Made by a program: the position numbers and the translations under genes. 13,815 nt of DNA. It comes from an uncultured Acidimicrobiaceae bacterium. GTDB lineage: Bacteria > Actinomycetota > Acidimicrobiia > Spongiisociales > UBA5794. The notes below the pieces were generated by a model. It made no database searches and was not told the DNA's origin. It saw only the letters and a program-made list of their open reading frames with translations. Shown piece by piece: positions 6,574 through 13,388 of the stretch (the stretch's first letter is position 1; every line of letters begins with the position of its first letter). Location of the stretch: assembly GCA_947258635.1 (NCBI GenBank), contig CAMYJM010000152.1, positions 1 through 13,815 of the forward strand, in the 5' to 3' direction.

Positions 6574-8643
6574 TGCCTCGAAGCCGAATTGCGGTACCGC
6601 GAGGAGACTCTCCGGGTCGTCGCCGCCGCCGATATCGACGATTACCAGGATCAAGCGACCGACGAGCCGCTGCCGCGGCTGCTCGTCGTCATCGACGAGT
6701 TTGCCGCGTTGGCCCGGGAATTACCCGATTTCATGGCGGCCCTCGTCGATGTCGCTCAGCGAGGTCGCAGCCTGGGAGTTCACCTGCTGCTGGCGACGCA
6801 GCGGCCCAACGGAGTGATCAACGACAACATCCGCGCCAACACCAACCTGCGGATCTCATTGCGGGTGCAGGACGTAGCCGACTCGGTAGACGTGCTGGGG
6901 ACGCCGGAGGCCGCCGGGTTGTCCCGATCTCGCCCCGGACGCGGCTTCCTGCGCCGGGGGCCCGGCGACGTCGTCGCCTTCCAGTCGGCGCTCGTGACGG
7001 GCCGTTCGAGCGGCACCGGGTCGGCAGTGTCCATTGCGCCGTTCCTCGCCGACGAGGAGGCGAACGTCGCGACCGCCGGCGGCTTCCCCACAGCCGGACC
7101 GACCGACCTCGAGGAGTTGGTTGCCGCCGTGACGGGGGCCGCCGCCAAAGCCGGGATGCGGCCGCCGCGCCTGCCGTGGCCCGATCCGCTGCCGAGCGAA
7201 CTGCGGCCGGCCGACCTCGACCACGGCTCTGCCGCGCCGGGCCGGGCGCCAATCGGCCTGGTCGACGAGCCCCACCGGCAGCGACGTCGCCAGTACAGCT
7301 GGGCGATCGACTCGAATCTCTTCATATACGGCGTGTCCGGTTCTGGCACGTCGGGGGCGCTGATTGGCGCCGTCACGGCCGCCTGCAGCCGCGAGTCGCC
7401 GGCGGATCTCCACGCCTACCTCCTCGACTTCGACGACCAACGGCTCAGCATCCTCGAGGCGCTGCCCCACGTCGGTGCCGTCATCGGAGCCGGCGAGCGG
7501 GATCGGCAGAAGCGGCTCCTGCGCTACCTACAGCGCGAGGTCGCCGAGCGGCGCGAAATCGCGGCGAGGGCGCCTTCCATCATGGAAGGCAAACCCCGCA
7601 TCATCGTCGGGGTCGACAACTTTGCCGGGTTCCGTGCTGCCTTCGACGATCCAGCGGACCTGGCAATCAAAGAGTCGCTGGGCCGGATCGTGGCCGACGG
7701 GCCCGGGGTGGGCGTGGTCGTGATCGCCACAGCCAAGCAGCCGATCGACTTCCCCACCCAGGTCGCCTCGTTGGTACCAACGAAGCTGGTGATGCAGCTG
7801 GCGGATCGGTATGAGTACACCGGCCTAGGAGTCACGGTGAGCGATCCTCCGGAGGTCCCGGGCCGCGCTTTCGAGGCCGGCACCTCCCTCGAGGTTCAGC
7901 TGGCCGCCGTCACCGCGGACGATGTTGCCGGCTTGGTCGGGGCCACCGGCAGCCCTGATCCCGACCGGGCGCCGTGGGCCATCGAATTGCTCCCCACCGA
8001 GGTCAAGATCCCCGACGTCGTCGGTGGTGCCGAGGTGTACGACCTCGAATGGCGGGTCCCCTTTGCCGTGGGCGACGACTCGCTGTCACCGATCGCCTGG
8101 AGCCTGCGCGAGGGTGACCACGTCCTGATCGCGGGGCCGGCGCGCTCGGGCAAGAGCACAGCTTTGGCCACGATTGCGACGGTGCTCCGGTCGGCCCGGC
8201 CGGATATCCATATCACCGCGCTGACACCGCGGCGCAGCCCGCTGGCCGACTCTGCGGCCGTCGACCTGCTGGTCGACGATCCTGAACTGCTGCGCGCCGC
8301 GGCGGGCGATGCCGGCTCGGAGCCACCCCGTGCGATCCTCATCGACGACGCCGAGGACGTGGACGACCCGGCCGGGGTCGTGGCCTCGCTCATTGCCGAC
8401 CGGCGACCCCACGTTCACATCTTCGCCGCCGGTGCCGGTGACGTGCTCCGTTCGGCATACGGGCACTGGACCCTCGCGGTGCGTCGCAGCCGGCTCGGCC
8501 TGGCGCTCAAGCCCAATCCGACCAGCGACGGTGATCTGTGGCAAACAGCCCTGCCCCGCACCGGGCCGGCATTCTTCCCGGCGGGACGGGGATACCTGGT
8601 CGCCGACGGCGAGGCGGAACTGTGCCAGGTGGCTTGGCAGTGA
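6574..8643 (+). pseudogene. eccC: EccC/EssC-type ATPase, C-terminal part (interrupted, frame-shifted)
   Basis: This is the continuation of the same ATPase in the next frame, 689 residues from CLEAELRYREE to the TGA at 8643. It holds Walker B of ATPase 1 (LLVVIDEF, Asp-Glu at 6694-6699) and the conserved 'VAQRGRSLGVHLLLATQRP'. ATPase 2 has a degenerate Walker A, GVSGSGTSG (7330-7356), with Thr in place of the Lys, and a Walker B ending Asp-Asn (IIVGVDNF). ATPase 3 has an intact GPARSGKST (8134-8160) with 'AILIDDAE'. Parts one and two together make about 1361 residues, close to full-length EccC of 1300-1400. On its own this fragment has only weak starts (TTG 6589) and lacks the membrane anchor and ATPase 1 P-loop, so it would not act as a full motor. 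Its stop overlaps the next gene as GTGA. Confidence 0.85.
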
Positions 8644-9629
8644 CGTTCGTCGGCATCGATCCGTCCGGCCTGGCTGAGCTGGGCGCCCTGCTCGGCCGCC
8701 GGGCCGATGTGATCGAGCGGGCTGCATCGGGCGCGATAGATCCACTGCATCGGCTCGGCAGGGAACGCTCGGCCGATCGTGTCGGCACCAGGCTCACATC
8801 CACCGTCCATGTCTTGCGACACTCCGCCGCCGACTTCCGCTGGCGTATCGACGCGGTGGTCAGCCGCGAGCCGGCGGCGGTGTTCTCCCAGCCCTGGGCC
8901 GGGTTTCCACTGCACCGGGCGATCTTGGCGACGGCCCGGCCGATCGGTGCCGGGCCGCCGGTCGGGCCGGTGTCAATTGCGCCGGCGGAGGTCGTGCGGT
9001 TGGTGCAGATGACGCCTCAGGATCGGGCCGCCTACTTCGCGTCCGTGAGCTACGAGTCGATCAGCGTGCTCGCCGCGGCCTATCCGGCCGCGATCAGCTC
9101 GATGGACGGAGCCCCGCCCCGGGCTCGCTATGCGGCCAGCGACCTTCTCATTGCCCGCCGAATCGCGGTGCTCCACAACCGAGTGGCGTCGGTTGCCGAC
9201 TCGCTGGCGGCAGGTGACCAGGTGTGGTTCATGAAGCGCTTCCTCGAAGCCGAGCGGGCGGCAGCCTTGAGCGAGATTGCCGAACTGGAGCTGTGGCTGG
9301 CCGAGGATCGACAGATCTTGCTGTTCGATCCGGCGGGCGACGGCCGGGTCGCCGAGGTGTTCGGGGATCTCGAGCACGCCCGCAACATCGGCGTGGTCGT
9401 GCCCGGAATCACGAACGACCGAGCGAACTTCAGCGACGGCGCCGGCGGCTTCCGGGCCAATGCTCGCAACATCCACGACCGGGCTCAAGAGCTCGACATC
9501 GGCGACGTGGCCACCGTCGCCTGGCTCGGTTACGACACTCCCGACGGGGTCGACGCCGTGCTCCGGAGCGCCGCCGATGGGGGTCATGGCGCTCTGGTCG
9601 ATTTCGTTGCCGGCATGGATGGCTCGATC
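8640..9629 (+). pseudogene. ESX-like N-terminus plus DUF1023 alpha/beta hydrolase, N-terminal part (interrupted)
   Basis: The GTG at 8640 overlaps the ATPase stop as GTGA and gives 330 in-family residues. Residues 1-80 (MTFVGIDPSGLAEL...ADRVGTRL...) match the N-terminus of the repeat protein in the left operon, so this is probably a secretion-targeting helical module. Residues 124-160 hold 'MTPQDRAAYF' and 'YPAAISSMDGAPP', seen upstream of DUF1023 domains. Then come LFDPAGDGRVAEVFGD (228-243), VVVPGITND and TVAWLGYDTPDG (about 293-303), the start of the DUF1023 alpha/beta-hydrolase fold. After 'VDFVAGMDGSI' the family would continue to the nucleophile motif GHSYGS; here the frame runs into a Ser/Pro/Gly tail and stops at 9698, while the fold continues in another frame. 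An upstream ATG at 8538 would run through the ATPase gene and is rejected. The substrate of DUF1023 proteins is not known to me. Confidence 0.82.
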
Positions 9630-9631
9630 AT

Positions 9632-10048
9632 GCAGACGAGGCCAAGCTCGAGCCCGGGGGCGTCGTCTGGGCCGGGCTCGCCGACGGCGACCCCATAGGG
9701 GCGGGCATCGACATCTCCGAGTTCCTCACTCCTGCCCAACAACTCGACCAAACGGTGCGCCGGCTGCTCGACTCTCTCGACGGTGAGGACGCCATCAGGG
9801 ACCTGCACCATGGGACCAATCCGACCCATGAGGACTTCGGGGCGATCGAGATTCACACCGACGGCTCTGTCGGCCACTCTGACTACTTCAAGCCGGGCAC
9901 CGTGACTCTCGACAACCTGGTCTACATCGTCGCCGGTATCGACCCGGCGGTTTCGATCGAGGTCCCCGATGTGATCGAGCTAGCCCCGGGCCCGTTCGGC
10001 GGCCCGCTCATCGGCGGCGCCGCCAACCCACCGGAGCAACACACGTAG
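9632..10048 (+). pseudogene. DUF1023 alpha/beta hydrolase, C-terminal part (frame-shifted)
   Basis: This is the C-terminal 138 residues of the same hydrolase, in a different frame, from ADEAKLEPGGVVWAGLADGDPIGAG to the TAG at 10048. DUF1023 proteins usually have here a 'GSPG...' strand, then a V/W-A-DxDPI turn, a region with 'HG-NP', and the motif GHSDYF that holds the catalytic His. I see DGDPI, 'HHGTNPTHEDFGA' and GHSDYF (His codon at 9875-9877), followed by 'LDNLVYIVAG'. The segment with the GHSYGS serine and the catalytic Asp strand, about 45-50 residues in relatives, is missing between this piece and the preceding one. No separate start codon with a ribosome binding site was found, so it is not an independent gene. 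If the deletion is real, the enzyme is dead. Confidence 0.8.
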
Positions 10049-10060
10049 CTAGCACTCACC

Positions 10061-10066
10061 TACCCT
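10061..10066 (+). promoter_or_regulatory. candidate -10 box of the quinone oxidoreductase gene
   Basis: TACCCT fits TAnnnT and would start transcription near 10073, upstream of the GGGGAG ribosome binding site (10083-10088) and the GTG at 10095. No good -35 box is visible. Confidence 0.3.
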
Positions 10067-10094
10067 GGGGGCCCAGCCATCCGGGGAGTACATC

Positions 10095-11063
10095 GTGCAC
10101 GCCATCGTCATCAACGCCACCGGCGGTCCCGAGGTTCTGGAGTGGTCCGAAGTCGCCGACCCGACCGCCGGGCCCGGCCAGGCTCTGATCGACATCGCCT
10201 ACGGCGGAGTCAATTACATCGACACCTATCACCGCAGCGGGCTCTATCCGATGGAGCTGCCCTTCACGCCCGGCCTCGAGGGCTCCGGCCGGGTCGTTGC
10301 GGTAGGAGACGGTGTCGACGAATCGCTCGTGGGACGCTCGGTGGCCTGGACCGGTGAGATCGGAAGTTATGCCCAACGTGTGGTCGGTTCGGCGAATCGG
10401 ATCGTGCCGCTGCCAGACGGTGTGTCGCCGCAGCTGGGGGCCGCGGTCATGCTGCAAGGTCTGACGGCCCACTACCTGGCAACCGACACGTACGCTTTGC
10501 AGCCCGGTGACCGCTGTCTGATCCACGCCGCCGCCGGCGGGGTCGGCCGCCTCCTCGTTCAGATCGCCAAGATGGCCAGCGCCGAGGTGTTCGGCACAGT
10601 GGGCTCGGACGAGAAGATGGAGATCGCGCGCTCGGCCGGCGCCGACCACGTGATCAACTACCAGACCACCAGCTTCAAGGATGCGATCGAGGAGATCGCC
10701 GGACCGCACCCGCTGGCAGTCGTCTACGACGGTGTCGGGGCGGCAACGTTCGACGACGGTCTCGACCTGTTGGCACCGCGCGGCATCATGGCCACCTTCG
10801 GCAATGCCAGCGGGCCCGTGCCCCCCGTCAGCCCGCTGCGGCTGTCAGCAGGGGGCTCGCTGTACCTGACCAGGCCCACACTGTTCGCCTACATCGCCGA
10901 GGACGAGGTTCTGGCGGCCCGCAGCGCCGATCTCTTCCGGTGGATGGAATCGGGTGAGCTCGACGTGCGGATCGGCGCCGTCCACCCGCTGGCCGAGGCT
11001 GCCGACGCTCATCGAGCGCTCGAGGGCCGCGGCATCGCCGGCAAGATCCTGCTCGAGGTCTGA
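10095..11063 (+). CDS. qor: NAD(P)H:quinone oxidoreductase, MDR superfamily
   Basis: The product is 322 residues, the usual length of zinc-free quinone oxidoreductases (QorA about 327). These soluble enzymes use NADPH to reduce quinones, often by one electron. Visible motifs are 'GVNYIDTYHRSGLYP' (38-52), 'FTPGLEGSGRV' in the GroES-like fold, the cofactor-binding AAAGGVG (145-151) in 'HAAAGGVGRLLVQIAK', 'GADHVINYQ' and 'YDGVGAATF', all strong Qor signatures. The cysteine set of zinc-binding alcohol dehydrogenases is absent. The GTG start has GGGGAG six bases upstream, and the gene is 46 bases after the hydrolase remnant with its own candidate -10 box, so it is probably not part of the secretion operon. 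The exact quinone or aldehyde substrate cannot be told from sequence. Confidence 0.9.
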   Translation: MHAIVINATGGPEVLEWSEVADPTAGPGQALIDIAYGGVNYIDTYHRSGLYPMELPFTPGLEGSGRVVAVGDGVDESLVGRSVAWTGEIGSYAQRVVGSANRIVPLPDGVSPQLGAAVMLQGLTAHYLATDTYALQPGDRCLIHAAAGGVGRLLVQIAKMASAEVFGTVGSDEKMEIARSAGADHVINYQTTSFKDAIEEIAGPHPLAVVYDGVGAATFDDGLDLLAPRGIMATFGNASGPVPPVSPLRLSAGGSLYLTRPTLFAYIAEDEVLAARSADLFRWMESGELDVRIGAVHPLAEAADAHRALEGRGIAGKILLEV

Positions 11064-11171
11064 AACCGGATTCGGCGCGGACGTATGCCCTCCCGGCAAC
11101 CGGACGTAGGGCTCGACGATGTTCCCGTCGTCGGTGACTTGATCGAAGAAGGGGCGGCGCTCGGCGCGGCG

Positions 11172-11177
11172 TACGAT
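11172..11177 (+). promoter_or_regulatory. candidate -10 box of the first lipoprotein gene
   Basis: TACGAT (four of six to TATAAT, fits TAnnnT) lies 13 bases before the GGAGGG ribosome binding site. The -35 region is GC-rich and unconvincing. The rest of 11064-11201 shows no gene or clear terminator. Confidence 0.35.
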
Positions 11178-11190
11178 GGGGCCGGAGACA

Positions 11191-11196
11191 GGAGGG
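11191..11196 (+). promoter_or_regulatory. ribosome binding site that decides a TTG start
   Basis: GGAGGG ends five bases before the TTG at 11202. The codons after it give a proper lipoprotein signal, so this site rules out the longer upstream frame from 11085. Confidence 0.75.
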
Positions 11197-11201
11197 TACG
11201 T

Positions 11202-11744
11202 TTGCATCTTGTTCGGTTTGGTGCCTGTCTGGTCCTCGTCCTGGCGGCTTGTGGCGGGGAGAACCTCACCCTGGCGGAGTACGCGACTCAGGGCGGGGCG
11301 ATGGGTGCGGTAATGGAAGAGAGCATCGCAGCCCTCGATGCCGACTGGGGGGCTCAGGTCCCGACCGTCGAGCGGGTCCGGGCCTATTGGGACGAACGGC
11401 TGCGGGCGCGCCGCGAGCTGCTCGAGCAGCTCGACACACTCAATCCCCCCGACGCCATAGCCGCGATGCACCGGGACGGTCTCGACCTGTTCGGCCTGCT
11501 CATCATCGCCGAGCAGGCTCTGGCGGCCCGGGTCACCTCATTCGAGACGGCGACCGAACCCGAGGAGTGGTGGAGCACGGCCGAGGCGGTCGCGGTGGAC
11601 GCCGTGAACGAGGAGATCCTGGCGCTCTGCCTCGTCTTCCAGGCACGGTACGACGCGACGATCGATCGCACGGGCCTCTCGGAAATGCCGTGGATTCCGG
11701 CCGAGATGAAGGAGATCGTGAGCATCGATGTCGGCTGCGAGTAG
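11202..11744 (+). CDS. small predicted lipoprotein, alpha-helical
   Basis: The product is 180 residues from TTG 11202. The N-terminus MHLVRFGACLVLVLAACGG is a short lipoprotein signal with lipobox L-A-A-C, the lipidated Cys at residue 17, so the protein should be anchored to the outer face of the cytoplasmic membrane. The mature part is mostly helical and acidic, with a charged region (VERVRAYWDERLRARRELLEQLD) that could form a coiled coil, a second long helix, and a C-terminal 'TGLSEMPWIPAEMKEIV'. I do not recognise a family or enzyme motif. The start choice rests on the strong Shine-Dalgarno and the lipobox. Its 3' end overlaps the next lipoprotein gene by 17 bases, so the two are probably co-transcribed. 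Function unknown. Confidence 0.8.
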   Translation: MHLVRFGACLVLVLAACGGENLTLAEYATQGGAMGAVMEESIAALDADWGAQVPTVERVRAYWDERLRARRELLEQLDTLNPPDAIAAMHRDGLDLFGLLIIAEQALAARVTSFETATEPEEWWSTAEAVAVDAVNEEILALCLVFQARYDATIDRTGLSEMPWIPAEMKEIVSIDVGCE

Positions 11745-12165
11745 CAATCGGCTTCTAGTGCTCTTGGTGGTTCCCATGATTCTCGTGGCGGTCGGCTGCG
11801 GCGAATCTGAAGACACCGTCGACCGCCCGTTCATCCGCGGCACGCAACTCGATGAGCAGCAGTGCGACCAGCCGGTCTCCGGAAGCCGCTGCTATCAGCT
11901 GACTCTTGATGTGTTTGACCACGCCGGCGAGTCTGCGGCCTCCTGCCGCATCCACGCGCTGGACAACGATGGGGCGCCATCCGATCTCGACGAGACCATT
12001 GCGCCCGACCTGGACCCCGAATCGGCCAACCACGAAGTCGCCATCATCGACGGGTTCACGATTCGCTCTGGCGACACCCCGATGTTCAACGTTGTCCTCC
12101 CCGCTGTCGAGGATGAGAGCTTCTGGCGATGGCAAGTCACCTGCTATCCGGGAGCGCCCGGCTGA
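11728..12165 (+). CDS. small predicted lipoprotein, cysteine-containing
   Basis: The product is 145 residues. A hydrophobic N-terminus (LLVLLVVPMILVAVGC) ends in a lipobox-like A-V-G-C with the lipidated Cys at 24; Ala at -3 is less usual than Leu. The mature part has four more cysteines (46, 55, 73, 139) that could make two disulfides outside the cell, and alternating beta-strand patterns such as CYQLTLDVFD and EVAIIDGFTIRSG, suggesting a small beta-sandwich. The last strand reads 'FWRWQVTCYPG'. No family was recognised. The ATG at 11728 lies within the end of the upstream lipoprotein gene, so translation is likely coupled; only a weak AAGGAG, 13 bases away, precedes it. A ligand- or wall-associated role is possible but not shown. 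Confidence 0.72.
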   Translation: MSAASSNRLLVLLVVPMILVAVGCGESEDTVDRPFIRGTQLDEQQCDQPVSGSRCYQLTLDVFDHAGESAASCRIHALDNDGAPSDLDETIAPDLDPESANHEVAIIDGFTIRSGDTPMFNVVLPAVEDESFWRWQVTCYPGAPG

Positions 12166-12185
12166 GCCATCGGGCGGGCCACAAC

Positions 12186-12191
12186 TACAAT
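12186..12191 (+). promoter_or_regulatory. candidate -10 box of the alcohol dehydrogenase gene
   Basis: TACAAT matches five of six bases of TATAAT. Transcription would begin near 12198, giving a leader of about 23 bases that includes AAGGAG (12207-12212), eight bases before the ATG at 12221. The -35 region is poor. Confidence 0.5.
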
Positions 12192-12220
12192 CGAGTCCCG
12201 GCTACCAAGGAGACTCTGCC

Positions 12221-13348
12221 ATGGCCAAGTTCCTCGGCGCCGTCCTACGTCAACCCGGCTTGCCCCGTCCCTACACGGAGTCCCGTCCCCTCGAGATCGT
12301 CGAGCTGGATCTGCCGGATCCCGGCCCCGGTGAGGTCCTGGTCAAGATCGCCGCCGCCAGCCTGTGCCGTTCTGATCTGTCGGTCGTGACCGGGGCCCGG
12401 GTGTGGCCGCTGCCAATGGTGATCGGCCACGAGGCCGCCGGCCGTGTTGAGGCGGTGGGCACAGGCGTCAGCGGGGTGGCTCCGGGAGATGATGTGGTGC
12501 TCGTCTATCTGCCCCAATGCGGCACGTGCGTGCGCTGCCGCGGCGGTGAGCCGTGGTTGTGTGAAACCGGCGGCGCCGCCAACGGCGAGGGCGAGCTCAT
12601 CACCGGTGGCACGCGGCTCACACACCACGGGGAGGCGCTGCACCACCACATGGGGCTGGCTGCATTCGCCGAGTACGCCCTGGTGGCCGAGCAATCCGCC
12701 GTGAAGGTGCCCGCCGGCCTGGCTCCTGGAGATACGTGCGTATTCGGCTGTGCCGTGCTGTGCGGTGGCGGGACGGCGCTCAACACTGCCGCCATCGAGG
12801 AAGGCCAAACCGCCGCGGTCGTCGGGCTCGGTGCGGTTGGGCTGTCGGCAATCCTCGGAGCCCGGGCGGCGGGCGCCGCTCGGGTCTTTGCGCTCGACCT
12901 CTTGCCGGCCAAGCTGGCCGCCGCTCACGAGCTCGGTGCGACCGACGTGATGGTCGCCGACGAGAACGCCGTAGCCCGCCTACGGGAAGCCACAGCGGGC
13001 GGCGTCGACCACGCCATCGAGGCGTCGGGCACACTGGAAGGGTTCGAGCTGGCGGCGGCGCTGGTGCGTCGTGGCGGCAAGGTGACGACGCTTGGCCTTC
13101 CCGGCCCCGGAGTCGCCCACTCTCTCCAGCTGGCGCCGCTCGTCGTGTCCGGCATCGACATCCAGGGCAGCTACCTGGGTTCCTGTGCCACCCAGAAAGA
13201 CGTGCCGCGATTCATCGAGCTGTACCGGGAAGGACGTTTCCCGGCGACGGCGCTCATCTCGCACCAGATCCGCCTCGAGGACATCAACGAGGCCCTCGAC
13301 CGGCTCGCCGACGGTGAAGCGCTGCGCCAGGTGATCGAGTTCGATTGA
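12221..13348 (+). CDS. zinc-dependent alcohol dehydrogenase, MDR superfamily
   Basis: The product is 375 residues, typical of medium-chain zinc alcohol dehydrogenases, which oxidise alcohols with NAD(P)+ in the cytosol. Catalytic zinc ligands fit C49 (ASLCRSD), H70-E71 in GHEAAG and a Cys in CAVLC (177 or 181). Structural zinc ligands are C100, C103, C106 and C114 in the classic C-x2-C-x2-C-x7-C lobe. The Rossmann cofactor motif is GLGAVG (202-207), followed by 'ARVFALDLLPAKLAAAHELGATD', where the Asp after the second strand favours NAD over NADP. The layout is close to class III-like and mycothiol- or aryl-alcohol-type enzymes, but the substrate cannot be fixed. The ATG at 12221 has AAGGAG eight bases upstream; the longer frame from 11906 lies inside the lipoprotein gene and is rejected. 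It is probably transcribed alone. Confidence 0.92.
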   Translation: MAKFLGAVLRQPGLPRPYTESRPLEIVELDLPDPGPGEVLVKIAAASLCRSDLSVVTGARVWPLPMVIGHEAAGRVEAVGTGVSGVAPGDDVVLVYLPQCGTCVRCRGGEPWLCETGGAANGEGELITGGTRLTHHGEALHHHMGLAAFAEYALVAEQSAVKVPAGLAPGDTCVFGCAVLCGGGTALNTAAIEEGQTAAVVGLGAVGLSAILGARAAGAARVFALDLLPAKLAAAHELGATDVMVADENAVARLREATAGGVDHAIEASGTLEGFELAAALVRRGGKVTTLGLPGPGVAHSLQLAPLVVSGIDIQGSYLGSCATQKDVPRFIELYREGRFPATALISHQIRLEDINEALDRLADGEALRQVIEFD

Positions 13349-13375
13349 GGCTGTTTGCGGCGTCGGGCTCCCGCT

Positions 13376-13381
13376 TAGACT
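13376..13381 (+). promoter_or_regulatory. candidate leaderless -10 box of the serine hydrolase gene
   Basis: TAGACT fits TAnnnT and ends seven bases before the ATG at 13389, so a transcript would start at or one base from the start codon. There is no Shine-Dalgarno in front of that ATG, which agrees with leaderless translation. The -35 (TTTGCG, 16-bp spacer) is weak. Confidence 0.4.
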
Positions 13382-13388
13382 CGAATCG

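Noticed and set aside
6555..6600. Programmed ribosomal frameshift as explanation of the ATPase break
   Set aside because: There is no slippery heptamer or following hairpin, and family-conserved residues are missing at the junction, which frameshifting would not explain.
6574..7814. Continuation of the first ATPase frame past 6573
   Set aside because: The 410-residue tail is Arg/Pro/Ala-rich and matches nothing, while the other frame carries the conserved ATPase motifs. The frame is open only because GC-rich DNA has few stops.
10065..10076. CTGGGGGCCCAG palindrome as terminator of the secretion operon
   Set aside because: The arms are five bases with a two-base centre, too tight for a hairpin loop, and no T run follows.
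12245..12928. Minus-strand frame of 227 residues opposite the alcohol dehydrogenase
   Set aside because: It lies wholly inside a well-supported plus-strand enzyme gene with all zinc ligands, has no ribosome binding site and shows no family pattern.
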